Shown: piece by piece, positions 9,663-17,449 of the stretch
How the letters are laid out: each line of letters starts with the position of its first letter
How positions within the stretch are numbered: the first letter of the stretch is position 1
Assembly: GCF_003311645.1 (NCBI RefSeq)
Contig: NZ_QEST01000216.1
Coordinates: 46,100 to 110,099, forward strand
Source of the DNA: Streptomyces sp. PT12
GTDB lineage: Bacteria; Actinomycetota; Actinomycetes; Streptomycetales; Streptomycetaceae
Length of the DNA: 64,000 nt
Reading direction: 5' to 3'
The notes under the pieces: generated by a model
Database searches by the model: none
What the model saw: only the letters and a program-made list of their open reading frames with translations
What the model was told of the DNA's origin: nothing
Program-made: the position numbers and the translations under genes

Positions 9663-9689
9663 CCGGTCGTTCGCCCCGGCCCGGACGCC

Positions 9690-10454
9690 TCACGCCGTCG
9701 GCGCCGCCCCTGCGGTCGGAGCCCCTGCGGTCGGAGCCCCCGCGGCCGGAGCCCCCGCGGCCAGTGCCCCCGGGCTCGGCGAACCCCCCGCCTGCGCCGC
9801 CCACGTGGCGGCCAGCGCCCGCTCCTCCGGGTGCAGCGCCTCGCCCGCCGCGATGAGCCGGGACCGCAGCTCGGACGCCGTCGTGAGCGCCCGGAACAGG
9901 AAGGACACCGACACCTCGTGCTCCGGGCGGTACAGCACCTCCACCTGGTCGCCCGCGCGGATCGTGCCGGGCTGGAGCACGCGGAAGTACCCACCGGGCC
10001 TCGCCTCCTGGGTAAAACGCTTCACCCAGCCCCGCTCGCCCAGCCAGTCCGCGAACGTCCGGCACGGCACGCGGCAGCTGCTCGCCTCGATCACCAGGTC
10101 GGGGCCGATGCGCCAGCGCTCGCCGATGCGCGTGTCGTTGACGTCGATGCCCGACGTGGTCAGGTTCTCCCCGAACACGCCGCCCGGCAGCTCGCGCCCC
10201 AGCGCGCGCCCCCAGTGGTCGAGGTCTTCGCGCGCGTACACGTAGACCGCCTGGTCGTAGCCGCCGTGGTGGCGGAGGTCGCACACCGCGTCCCCCGCGA
10301 GGCCGCTGCCCCCCACCCCCTTGGGGCCCGGGGCCGCGACCGCCACGGGGCCGTCGGCCGGACGCTTGTCGATGCCGGTGAGGCCGCTGGCCGAGTCCGT
10401 CGGCGCCGCCGCGCTCGCCCTGCCGAGATTGACCGAGAGAACCATCCGCTCCAT
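9690..10454 (-). CDS. MOSC-domain protein (YiiM-like)
   Basis: A 254-residue protein with a MOSC beta-barrel. It shows HHGGYDQAVYVYA (about 62-74), GENLTTSGID (about 95-104) and the SCRVPC segment with C127 and C131; a cysteine in this position is typical of MOSC proteins that handle the molybdenum cofactor or N-hydroxylated substrates. Two ATGs (10454 and 10445) are possible starts. After the domain, the C-terminus ends in a GAPTA/GAPAA pentapeptide repeat encoded by a 15-bp tandem array (9706-9765), which probably does not contribute to catalysis. Confidence 0.85.
   Translation of the reverse strand: MERMVLSVNLGRASAAAPTDSASGLTGIDKRPADGPVAVAAPGPKGVGGSGLAGDAVCDLRHHGGYDQAVYVYAREDLDHWGRALGRELPGGVFGENLTTSGIDVNDTRIGERWRIGPDLVIEASSCRVPCRTFADWLGERGWVKRFTQEARPGGYFRVLQPGTIRAGDQVEVLYRPEHEVSVSFLFRALTTASELRSRLIAAGEALHPEERALAATWAAQAGGSPSPGALAAGAPAAGAPTAGAPTAGAAPTA
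9706..9765. repeat. 15-bp tandem repeat, four copies, in the 3' end of the MOSC gene
   Basis: The first two copies (9706-9735) are identical, the third differs by two bases and the fourth is degenerate. Read on the minus strand they encode Gly-Ala-Pro-Thr/Ala-Ala pentapeptides, forming a flexible tail. Confidence 0.88.
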
Positions 10455-10561
10455 GCCGGGCACACTAACCACCGCGGCCTTTCCACCGCGATGATTATTC
10501 ATCTCTCGCACACCCGTTCCCCCCGTGTGCCTCATGCGCGCTCATGCGCCCCCCGCGCGCC

Positions 10562-11548
10562 TCACGCGCCCGACGGCAGATCGAGCACCGCCTTGCCCGG
10601 CACCTTGCCCGTGGCCAGCGCCGCCAGGGCCTCGGCGCCCCCGGTCCAGGGCCCGCGCCAGCCGACGCCCGCGTCCAGCTCGCCGCGCCCGAGCAGCCCG
10701 GCGAGCCACGTCAGGTCGGCGCCGATCCCCACGTGGTCGTGCAGCAGGAAGAACGTCGTCAGGGCCCGGTCGTGGCCGAGCGGCCCCGCGAAGTCCCCGT
10801 GCGGAAACGTCTCGGCGGCCCCCGACGAGTGGCCCATGGCGATCAACGTCCCGCCGGGCGCCACCGTCCGGTACGCCGCCACCCTGATCGACCCGCCCAC
10901 CATGTCGATCACCCCGCGCACGGGCCCGTCGGAGAGGCGTTCCACCAGCCATGTGCCTCCGCTCGCGCCGCGGTCGGCGACCACCACCTCGTGCGCGCCC
11001 AGCGCGCCCAGCGCGTCCTCCTTGGCAGGGTCGGTGGTGAGCGCGATCACATGCGCCCCGCCGCGCACGACCAGTTGCGGGGTGTAACGCCCCACGCCGC
11101 TGCCCGCGCCCGTCACCAGGACGCGGCGGCCCAGGATCGGGCCGAGGCGGCGCGGCCCGCGCAGCGCCGAGCCCGCCGCCACCGGCAGCGTGCTGGCCTC
11201 CCCCAGGTCCGCGCCCTCGGGGAGCGTGCCGATCCAGTCCGTGTCAACGGCGCGCAGCTCGGCCCACGCGCCCCCGCCCCCCAGCGTCACCACCCGGGTG
11301 CCCACCGGGGGCCCCGAGCCGTCCGCCGCCGCGCGCACCACGACGCCCCGCCGCGTCCCACCCGGGCACCGTGCCGTTCTCGCCGTGCGGGACGGCGCTG
11401 ACGGCCTCGCCGTAGTTGAGCGAGAACGCGGCCACCTCGATCAACGCCTGGCCGGGGCCCGGCGTCGGATCCGGGCGCTCGGCCAGGGCGAGGTGGTCGG
11501 CCAGGGCGAGGTGGTCGGGGCGGAGTGGTCGATGGTCCAGGCACGCAT
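10562..11548 (-). pseudogene. Zinc-independent alcohol dehydrogenase / quinone oxidoreductase-like gene with two frameshifts
   Basis: An MDR-superfamily reductase whose parts lie in three frames. The N-terminus MRAWTIDHSAP starts at the ATG 11548 after GAGGAG. The continuation (LALAERPDPTPGPGQALIEVAAF..) needs one extra C in the CCCC run at 11517-11520. The NAD(P)-binding half (LVTGAGSGVGR, about 11090-11115) needs one G removed from the GGGG at 11346-11349. An 18-bp duplication (about 11484-11519) lies next to the first shift. Both shifts fall in homopolymers, so either the gene is decaying or the assembly has two indels. The longest intact piece is 10562-11341. It is divergent from a TetR gene, a common pairing for such reductases. 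Confidence 0.72.
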
Positions 11549-11616
11549 GGCTGGCTCCTCGGGGCGGTGCCGGACCCAGGCGGCCCGGCTCCCGAGAAAT
11601 GCGCCAGTGACCAGCG

Positions 11617-11635
11617 TTAGCTAGCAACTAGCGAA
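11617..11635. promoter_or_regulatory. Inverted repeat between the dehydrogenase and TetR genes
   Basis: TTAGCTAG-CAA-CTAGCGAA is an 8+8 inverted repeat with one mismatch in the divergent intergenic region, the usual position of a TetR autoregulatory operator. It is markedly AT-rich against its surroundings. Confidence 0.55.
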
Positions 11636-11675
11636 TGCTGCTCGCCAGCGCAATCGGCCGATAGCCTCCCCCCCC

Positions 11676-12326
11676 ATGACCGCCCCGACCCGTGACGCCG
11701 ATCTGACGCTGCGCGAGCGCAAGAAGCTGCGCACGCGGCGCGCGCTCGTGGAGGAGGCGTTGCGGCTGTTCACGCTTCAGGGCTTCGGCGAGACCACGCT
11801 CGACGAGCTGGTGGCCGCGGTCGACGTCTCGCAGCGCACCTTCTTCAGGAACTTCGGCTCCAAGGAGGACGTGGCCCTCGCCCCGGAGAAGGAGCTGTGG
11901 GCGGCGTATGTCGCGGAGATCGAGCGCCGCCCGCCGAGCCGCGCGCCCCTGGAGGACTACGAGGCGCCCCTGTTCGCCTCCGTGCGCGGGATGGCCGAGG
12001 GCTGGGAGGGGCGCTTCGTGGCCAGCCGCGCGCTGTGCGACCGCGCCCCCGCACTGGTCGCGCACAGCCTGCGGCACTGCGCCGAGGTCACCGAGCGCGT
12101 GCTCGACATCCAGCTGGCCCGCGGCTGCCGGGGCGGCGACGGGCGCACCGCGCGGCTGCGCCACCTCGTCCTGATGGAGGTCATGCTCACCGCCTGGCGC
12201 TGGGCCGTGGGCCGCTGGTCCGCCGAGGGGGCCGAGGGCGCGGATCGGGACGCCCTGTGCGCCCTGATGACCGAGGCGTTCGCGGCCATCCCCGGCGCCC
12301 TGGCCCTGGCCGAGCCCGAGTCGTAG
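11676..12326 (+). CDS. TetR-family transcriptional regulator
   Basis: A 216-residue protein with an N-terminal TetR HTH: helix RERKKLRTRRALVEEALRLF, then GFGETTLDELVAAVDVSQRTFFRNFGSKEDV with the recognition helix near residues 45-58. The C-terminal ligand domain is not assignable. The start at 11676 has no Shine-Dalgarno sequence, but TAGCCT (11662-11667) ends eight bases before it, so the mRNA is probably leaderless. It is divergent from the frameshifted oxidoreductase, its likely target, across a region with an operator-like palindrome. Confidence 0.9.
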   Translation: MTAPTRDADLTLRERKKLRTRRALVEEALRLFTLQGFGETTLDELVAAVDVSQRTFFRNFGSKEDVALAPEKELWAAYVAEIERRPPSRAPLEDYEAPLFASVRGMAEGWEGRFVASRALCDRAPALVAHSLRHCAEVTERVLDIQLARGCRGGDGRTARLRHLVLMEVMLTAWRWAVGRWSAEGAEGADRDALCALMTEAFAAIPGALALAEPES

Positions 12327-12349
12327 GCCAGGGCTCAGGAAGGCAGAAG

Positions 12350-12402
12350 AACGTCGACGGCCGGTCGCCCCACCCGCGGTGGGGCGACCGGCCGTCGACG
12401 TT
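12350..12402. terminator. Perfect 25-bp stem hairpin, bidirectional terminator
   Basis: The left arm 12350-12374 and right arm 12378-12402 are exact reverse complements with a 3-nt CGC loop. It lies between the convergent TetR and sigma-factor genes and ends 8 bp before the sigma-factor stop. There is no T-tract, as is common in Streptomyces terminators. Confidence 0.85.
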
Positions 12403-12410
12403 CGAAGCCC

Positions 12411-13316
12411 CTACTCCTCGACCAGCAGTCCGCGGCGCAGCCGCCCCAGCGTGCGGGCCAGCAGCCGGGAGACGTGCATCTGCGAGATGCCCAGCTCCTC
12501 GCCGATCTCGGACTGCGTCATGTTCGCGACGAAGCGCAGCGACAGGATCTTCCGGTCGCGCGGCGCCAGCTCCGCGATCAGCGGCTTGAGCGACTCGATG
12601 TACTCGATCCCCTCGAGCCCGTGGTCCTCGTAGCCGATACGGTCGGCCAGGGTGCCCTCGGCCTCGTCCTCGTCCGGCTGCGCGTCCAGGGAGCTGGCCG
12701 TGTACGCGTTCGACGCGGCCATGCCCTCCACGACGTCCTCCTCGCTGATGCTCAGCCGCTCGGCGAGCTCGGCGACGGTCGGGGAGCGGTCCAGCTTCTG
12801 GGCCAGCTCGTCCCCGGCCTTCGCCAGGTCGAGCCTGAGCTCCTGAAGCCGCCGCGGGACCCGGACCGACCAGGAGGTGTCGCGGAAGAAACGCTTGATC
12901 TCGCCGACGATCGTCGGCATCGCGAACGTGGGGAACTCCACGCCACGATCGGCCTCGAAGCGGTCGATCGCCTTGATCAGACCGATCGTTCCGACCTGGA
13001 CGATGTCCTCCATCGGCTCGCTGCGCGAACGGAACCGCGACGCGGCGAACTTCACCAGCGCGAGATTCAGCTCGACCAGGGTGTTGCGTACATACGCGTA
13101 CTCGTGGGTGCCTTCCTCGAGATCCGCCAGGCGCTGGAAGAGGCTCTTCGACAGAGCGCGCGCGTCCAGCGGCGCCACCTCGTCGAACGGTGGGATCTCG
13201 GGCAGCGACGCGAGCACGTCGTCCACCGCCGACTCCTCGACGGCGGGGGAGGACTGCGCGTCGGCCTTGCTGGCGTCGGTACGCGGATCTGAGATGTGGG
13301 GGGCCGGTGACGACAT
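12411..13316 (-). CDS. RNA polymerase sigma factor, SigB/SigF/SigG type
   Basis: A 301-residue group 3 sigma factor. Region 2 spans LVELNLALVKFAASRFR to EFPTFAMPTIVGEIKRFFRD (about 82-150), with core-binding and -10 recognition helices. Region 3 follows with VRVPRRLQELRLDL, and region 4 ends in the HTH TQSEIGEELGISQMHVSRLLARTL. The N-terminal 55 residues are acidic and variable. A GGAGG ahead of the ATG at 13316 fixes the start. The divergent STAS and kinase genes are its probable partner-switching regulators. Gene position relative to hut and the response regulator recalls S. coelicolor sigI, but I cannot separate it from other SigB paralogues by reading alone. Confidence 0.93.
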   Translation of the reverse strand: MSSPAPHISDPRTDASKADAQSSPAVEESAVDDVLASLPEIPPFDEVAPLDARALSKSLFQRLADLEEGTHEYAYVRNTLVELNLALVKFAASRFRSRSEPMEDIVQVGTIGLIKAIDRFEADRGVEFPTFAMPTIVGEIKRFFRDTSWSVRVPRRLQELRLDLAKAGDELAQKLDRSPTVAELAERLSISEEDVVEGMAASNAYTASSLDAQPDEDEAEGTLADRIGYEDHGLEGIEYIESLKPLIAELAPRDRKILSLRFVANMTQSEIGEELGISQMHVSRLLARTLGRLRRGLLVEE

Positions 13317-13567
13317 GATGTGTCCTCCGTCTCTTCAGTCGGCATATGGCTGCCGAAGCCGTGCGTGCGTTGGTGTTGCGGCGCCTCCAAAGCCGGGTGG
13401 ACAACCATCTGATGTCCTCTAGACCTACCGGTCACTCACCGCCCGTGGCAAGTCCCTTACGCCCGAATCGAGAGGAAAATGCGGCTTGTTCGGGTGTTGG
13501 GGCGTCGCCTCAGGGGCTAAGGTTTCGAGCCTGGCCAGGAACGGGGTTCGGACTCGGAGGGGGCTGC
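13317..13567. other. Divergent intergenic region between sigma factor and STAS gene
   Basis: About 250 bp holding Shine-Dalgarno sites for both flanking genes (GGAGG on each side) and presumably both promoters. I could not identify a convincing SigB-type -35/-10 pair. No gene is seen. Confidence 0.5.
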
Positions 13568-13948
13568 ATGGACCGTGCGGTGCCGGAGGACGCGAACCGG
13601 CGTCCGTTGACGGTCGAGGTGCGGCGCGTCGGCTCGGGCGCGGTGGTCGCGCCCGTGGGTGAGCTCGATCACCATTCCGCGGACGCGCTGCGTGAGGTCC
13701 TGGGACAGTGCGTCGCCGATGGCTGCCCGCGCATACTCATCGACTGCTCGGGGCTCGCGTTCTGCGACTCCACGGGCCTCAACGTCCTGCTGGCCACGCG
13801 CCTTGACGCGGAGGCCGCGGGCGGGCAGGTCCACCTGGCCGCCATGAGCCCGATCGTGGCCAGAATCTTCGAGATTACGGGCGCCGCGGCCGTCTTCGCG
13901 GTCCACCGCAGCGTGGAGGAGGCCCTGGCGGCCATGCCGGGAGACTGA
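13568..13948 (+). CDS. Anti-sigma factor antagonist (STAS domain)
   Basis: A 126-residue STAS protein of the SpoIIAA/RsbV type. After a short N-terminal strand it shows VAPVGELDHHSADALREVL and ILIDCSGLAFCDSTGLNVLL, with the phosphorylatable serine at 68 in the D-S-T-G motif. In partner switching, the unphosphorylated form sequesters the anti-sigma kinase and frees the sigma factor. The ATG at 13568 follows GGAGGGGG, so the upstream open frame is not translated. It sits between the sigma gene and the HATPase gene, which supports membership of the same circuit. Confidence 0.92.
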   Translation: MDRAVPEDANRRPLTVEVRRVGSGAVVAPVGELDHHSADALREVLGQCVADGCPRILIDCSGLAFCDSTGLNVLLATRLDAEAAGGQVHLAAMSPIVARIFEITGAAAVFAVHRSVEEALAAMPGD

Positions 13949-14114
13949 CCGGTCGAAGGCCCGCTGTACGGAACGGGTCGGCCGGGTCACACTATTGCCA
14001 GGATCGGTCGGGTGTGGTCGCCGTCCAGAGGGGCAGAAGACCACTCACGCCGGGCCGGGGGACGGTCAGGGCGGGCCAGTCAGCCAAGCGGCACTGCGGT
14101 GAGGGGAGGCGCGC

Positions 14115-14744
14115 ATGGGCGCGACACGGCCATCTCCCACGGGCGATCAGAGCCCGGAGCCGCCCGCCCCTGCCATGGCACGGAACGACTCCGTCATACC
14201 GGACGACGCCCTGCGGAACGATGCCCTGCGCAACGACACCCTGCGCAACGACACCCTGCGGAACGGCACCGAGAGGCACCTCCAGGAGGCCGAGCAGATC
14301 CAGGCCGAGCACATCCAGGCCGAGCACATCCAGCAGGTGCGCCGCCTGCGTCTCGTGGGCGGCAACGGTGTCGTCTCGCGGGCCCGCGAGTTCACGCGCG
14401 CCGCGCTGCACGACTGGGGCTGGCTCCCCGCCGCCACCGAGGAGGCGCGCGCCCTCGCCGAGGATGTGCTGCTCGTCGTCTCCGAGCTGGTGACCAACGC
14501 CTGCCTGCACGCCGACGGCCCCGACGAGCTGCGCCTTGGGCGCGGCGTCAAGCTGCTGCGCGTCGAGGTCGCCGACCGCGGCGCCGGGATCCCCGCGCTG
14601 CGCACCACGCGCCGCGTGGGAAGGCCGGGTGGGCACGGCATGTTCATCGTGCAGCGGCTGTGCCTCGACTGGGGCGTGGTCACTGAGCCCGCCACCGGAG
14701 GCAAGACCGTGTGGGCCGAGCTGGCCGCGCCCACGGGCGACTGA
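14115..14744 (+). CDS. Anti-sigma factor, RsbW/SpoIIAB-type serine kinase (HATPase_c_2)
   Basis: A 209-residue protein. The C-terminal 125 residues form a GHKL ATPase: N-box LLVVSELVTNACLHA, then VADRGAGIP (G1) and GRPGGHGMFIVQRL (G2). It would bind the sigma factor and phosphorylate the STAS partner. Unusually, the N-terminal 75 residues contain two adjacent pentapeptide arrays, NDxLR repeated four times or more and then EHIQA repeated three times. These are encoded by exact or near-exact 15-bp tandem repeats and are absent from ordinary RsbW proteins of about 140 residues. The Met at 14115 follows GAGGGGAGG. Confidence 0.88.
   Translation: MGATRPSPTGDQSPEPPAPAMARNDSVIPDDALRNDALRNDTLRNDTLRNGTERHLQEAEQIQAEHIQAEHIQQVRRLRLVGGNGVVSRAREFTRAALHDWGWLPAATEEARALAEDVLLVVSELVTNACLHADGPDELRLGRGVKLLRVEVADRGAGIPALRTTRRVGRPGGHGMFIVQRLCLDWGVVTEPATGGKTVWAELAAPTGD
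14205..14336. repeat. Two 15-bp tandem arrays inside the anti-sigma gene
   Basis: The first array (14205-14264) has four copies of GACxCCCTGCGxAAC encoding Asp-x-Leu-Arg-Asn. The second (14292-14336) has three copies beginning GAGCAxATCCAG encoding Glu-x-Ile-Gln-Ala. They are separated by 27 bp. Units of 15 bp keep the frame, so copy number can vary without disrupting the protein. Confidence 0.9.
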
Positions 14745-14753
14745 CCCATCGGC

Positions 14754-14817
14754 GCCCGACCCTTTCAGTGCCCGACCCTTTCAGTGCCCGACCCTTTCAG
14801 TGCCCGGCCCCTTGAGT
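14754..14817. repeat. 16-bp tandem repeat, four copies, between anti-sigma and response-regulator genes
   Basis: The unit GCCCGACCCTTTCAGT occurs three times exactly and once with three changes, starting 10 bp after the stop codon of the anti-sigma gene. It is non-coding and does not form an obvious hairpin. Confidence 0.9.
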
Positions 14818-14860
14818 GACTGACCGGAACGCGCCCCCCGCGGCCGTCTACCATCAGCGC

Positions 14861-15538
14861 ATGACCCGAGTACTGCTCGCCGAGGACGACGCGTCCATCT
14901 CGGAGCCTCTGGCCCGGGCGCTGCGACGCGAGGGATACGAGGTCGAGGTGAGGGAGGACGGTCCAGGGGCGTTGCGGGCCGGGCTGCGGGGCGATGTCGA
15001 CCTGGTGGTGCTCGACCTGGGGCTGCCGGGCATGGACGGCCTTGAGGTCTGCCGCAGGCTGCGCACCGAGGGGCTCGGGCTGCCGGTGCTGGTGCTGACC
15101 GCGCGCGCCGACGAGGTGGACACCGTGGTGGGCCTCGACGCGGGCGCCGACGACTACGTCACCAAGCCCTTCCGGCTGGCCGAGCTGCTGGCCAGGGTGC
15201 GGGCCCTGCTGCGCCGCGGCACCGCGGAGAGCGTCCCCGCGCCCGCCGTGCACGGCATCCGCATCGACGTCGAGTCCCACCGCGCCTGGATGGGCGAGGA
15301 CGAGCTGCACCTGACCGCGAAGGAGTTCGACCTGCTGCGCGTGCTGGTGCGCGACGCGGGCCGCGTGGTCACGCGCGAGCAGCTGATGCGCGAGGTGTGG
15401 GACACCACGTGGTGGTCGTCCACCAAGACCCTGGACATGCACATCTCCTGGCTGCGCAAGAAGCTCGGGGACGACGCGGCCAACCCCCGGTACATCGCGA
15501 CGGTCCGGGGCGTGGGATTCCGGTTCGAGAAGAGCTGA
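14861..15538 (+). CDS. Two-component response regulator, OmpR/PhoB type
   Basis: A 225-residue regulator. The receiver domain has the acidic pair E8/D9/D10, phospho-acceptor D52 in VVLDLGLPG, T80 and K102 in TKPF. The C-terminal winged helix covers about 130-225 and contains LTAKEFDLLRVLV and the recognition helix WWSSTKTLDMHISWLRKKL. The start is ATG 14861, supported by TACCAT (14849-14854) ending six bases before it and by the absence of a Shine-Dalgarno site, so translation is probably leaderless. The kinase gene follows after 16 bp. Confidence 0.94.
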   Translation: MTRVLLAEDDASISEPLARALRREGYEVEVREDGPGALRAGLRGDVDLVVLDLGLPGMDGLEVCRRLRTEGLGLPVLVLTARADEVDTVVGLDAGADDYVTKPFRLAELLARVRALLRRGTAESVPAPAVHGIRIDVESHRAWMGEDELHLTAKEFDLLRVLVRDAGRVVTREQLMREVWDTTWWSSTKTLDMHISWLRKKLGDDAANPRYIATVRGVGFRFEKS

Positions 15539-15554
15539 CGGGGGGCGGGGAGGC

Positions 15555-16817
15555 GTGCGGCGCCGCCTGATCAACTCCACGCTCGCCGTGGTGCTCGTGG
15601 TCATCGCCGTCTTCGGGCTCTCCCTCTTCGCGGTCGAGACGCGCACGATCGAGTCGAGCGCCCGCGACCGCCTCGAGGCCGAGGTGGCGCGCGTGCTCGC
15701 CGACGTGGAGAGCCGCATCGCCTCGGGCGAGCCCGTCACCGCGTCCGAGCTGCGCGCCTCCGCGCCCGCCGACCGCTTCGTCCGCATCGACCTGCCCGAC
15801 GCCCCCGACGTCACCCTCGGCCGCCGCCACGACGGCGCGACGCTCACCGCCGATGAGACCGGCGCCCACGGCGAGACGATCACCGTCGAGCAGGCGAGGA
15901 GCGAGGTCGACGACGAGATCAACCGGATGCTGATGATCATCCTGGTGGTCTCCCTGCTGGCCGTCGCCGCCGCCGCGCTGCTCGCGGTGCGGCAGGCGCG
16001 CCGGGTGTCCGCGCCGCTGACCGACCTGGCCGAGACGGCGGAACGGCTGGGCTCGGGCGATCCGCGCCCGCGCCACCGGCGTTACGGCGTCCCCGAGCTC
16101 GACCGGGTCGCGGACGTGCTCGACGCGAGCGCCGAGCGGATCGCGCGCATGCTCACCGCGGAGCGGCGGCTGGCCGCCGACGCCTCCCACCAGCTGCGCA
16201 CGCCGCTGACGGCGCTGTCGATGCGCCTTGAGGAGATCATCGCCACCCAGGACCGCGAGACGGTCATGGAGGAGGCGGCCATCGCGCTCGCGCAGGTGGA
16301 GCGGCTGACCGATGTCGTGCAGCGGCTGCTCACCAACTCCCGTGATCCCAGGTTGGGTTCCGCGGTGGGCTTTGACCTGGACGAGATCGTGATCCAGCAG
16401 GTCGAGGAGTGGCGGCCCGCCTACCGCAGCGCCGAGCGCGTCATCGTCCACTCGGGCACGCAGGGCCTGCGCGCGGTCGGCACCCCCGGCGCGGTCTCGC
16501 AGGTGCTGGCGTGCCTCATCGAGAACTCCCTGATGCACGGCGCGGGAACGGTCGCCCTGCGCACCAGGACCACGGGGAACCAGGTGGTCGTCGAGGTCAC
16601 CGACAAAGGGCCCGGCGTGCCGAGCGAGCTGGGCTCCCGCGTCTTCGAGCGCACGGTCAGCGGCCACAACTCCACGGGCCTCGGCCTGGCAGTCGCCCGC
16701 GACCTCGCCGAGGCGGACGGCGGCCGCCTCGAGCTGCTCCAGCAGCGCCCCCCGGTGTTCGCGCTCTTCCTCAGCCGCGAGAGCCGCGAGGGGGAGCGGC
16801 CTCCCGCCGGGGTGTGA
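15555..16817 (+). CDS. Sensor histidine kinase
   Basis: A 420-residue membrane kinase starting at GTG 15555 after GGGGAGG. TM1 covers about 8-28, an extracytoplasmic sensor about 29-124, TM2 about 125-146, then a HAMP linker. The phospho-acceptor box DASHQLRTPL contains H212. The ATPase domain has an N-box ENSLMHGAG, DKGPGVP (G1) and STGLGLAVARDLAEADGG (G2). It partners the response regulator upstream. The signal is unknown. Its last 47 bp overlap the convergent GtrA gene. Confidence 0.94.
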   Translation: MRRRLINSTLAVVLVVIAVFGLSLFAVETRTIESSARDRLEAEVARVLADVESRIASGEPVTASELRASAPADRFVRIDLPDAPDVTLGRRHDGATLTADETGAHGETITVEQARSEVDDEINRMLMIILVVSLLAVAAAALLAVRQARRVSAPLTDLAETAERLGSGDPRPRHRRYGVPELDRVADVLDASAERIARMLTAERRLAADASHQLRTPLTALSMRLEEIIATQDRETVMEEAAIALAQVERLTDVVQRLLTNSRDPRLGSAVGFDLDEIVIQQVEEWRPAYRSAERVIVHSGTQGLRAVGTPGAVSQVLACLIENSLMHGAGTVALRTRTTGNQVVVEVTDKGPGVPSELGSRVFERTVSGHNSTGLGLAVARDLAEADGGRLELLQQRPPVFALFLSRESREGERPPAGV

Positions 16818-17298
16818 GCGCGGCCACCGACGCGGTCTCGTCCTCGGGGGGCGGCGGGGGCGGGGCGACCGTGCGGAAGACCCAGGTGCGGTAGGACCAG
16901 AAGCGGAAGAGGGAGCCGATGCCCAGGCCGATGACGTTCTTCGCGAGGTTGTCCGCCAGGGGCGAGGTGAAGCCGAGGCCGTAGTGCGACAGGGCCAGCG
17001 CGCCGTTCTCGATCACCATGCCGACGCACGAGAACAGCAGGAACAGCCCCGCCTCCCTGCTGCGGCCCGTCTTGTCGCGGTGCCGGTAGGTCCAGTGGCG
17101 ATTGCCGAGATAGTTCGTGCAGATCGCCGCCGATGTCGCGATCACGCCCGCGCGCAGCGGCGCGAGGTGGGCGACGTGCGCGCACAGGTTGAAGACCACC
17201 ACGTTCACGAGGAAGCCGAACGCGCCCACGGTGCCGAACTTCGCGGCCTCCTGGGCGATGCCGCGCAGGCGGTCGCGGAGCGTGCGCCTCTCGCTCAT
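16771..17298 (-). CDS. GtrA family membrane protein
   Basis: A 175-residue protein with four hydrophobic helices (about 18-38, 45-65, 85-105, 110-130 by eye) and the family motif FGTVGAFGFLVNVVVFNL, plus NRHWTYRHR between helices 2 and 3. GtrA proteins are linked to cell-surface polysaccharide synthesis and probably move lipid-linked sugars. The start may be ATG 17298 or the in-frame ATG 17307; neither has a clear Shine-Dalgarno site. The Pro-rich tail (about 146-152) overlaps the end of the kinase gene. Confidence 0.85.
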   Translation of the reverse strand: MSERRTLRDRLRGIAQEAAKFGTVGAFGFLVNVVVFNLCAHVAHLAPLRAGVIATSAAICTNYLGNRHWTYRHRDKTGRSREAGLFLLFSCVGMVIENGALALSHYGLGFTSPLADNLAKNVIGLGIGSLFRFWSYRTWVFRTVAPPPPPPEDETASVAALTPRREAAPPRGSRG

Positions 17299-17449
17299 GG
17301 GCGCCATGCTAACGATCCGCCCCGCGGCGGGCCGAGCCGCTGTCCAAGGGTCCCCCTCCACCGCGGTCACTCCCGCCATGGACGTGTGGGGGAGGCGGCC
17401 GGTTCCGGGCGCCGGGCCGGTGTCCGAACGCGCCCGATACGCTGGCTGT

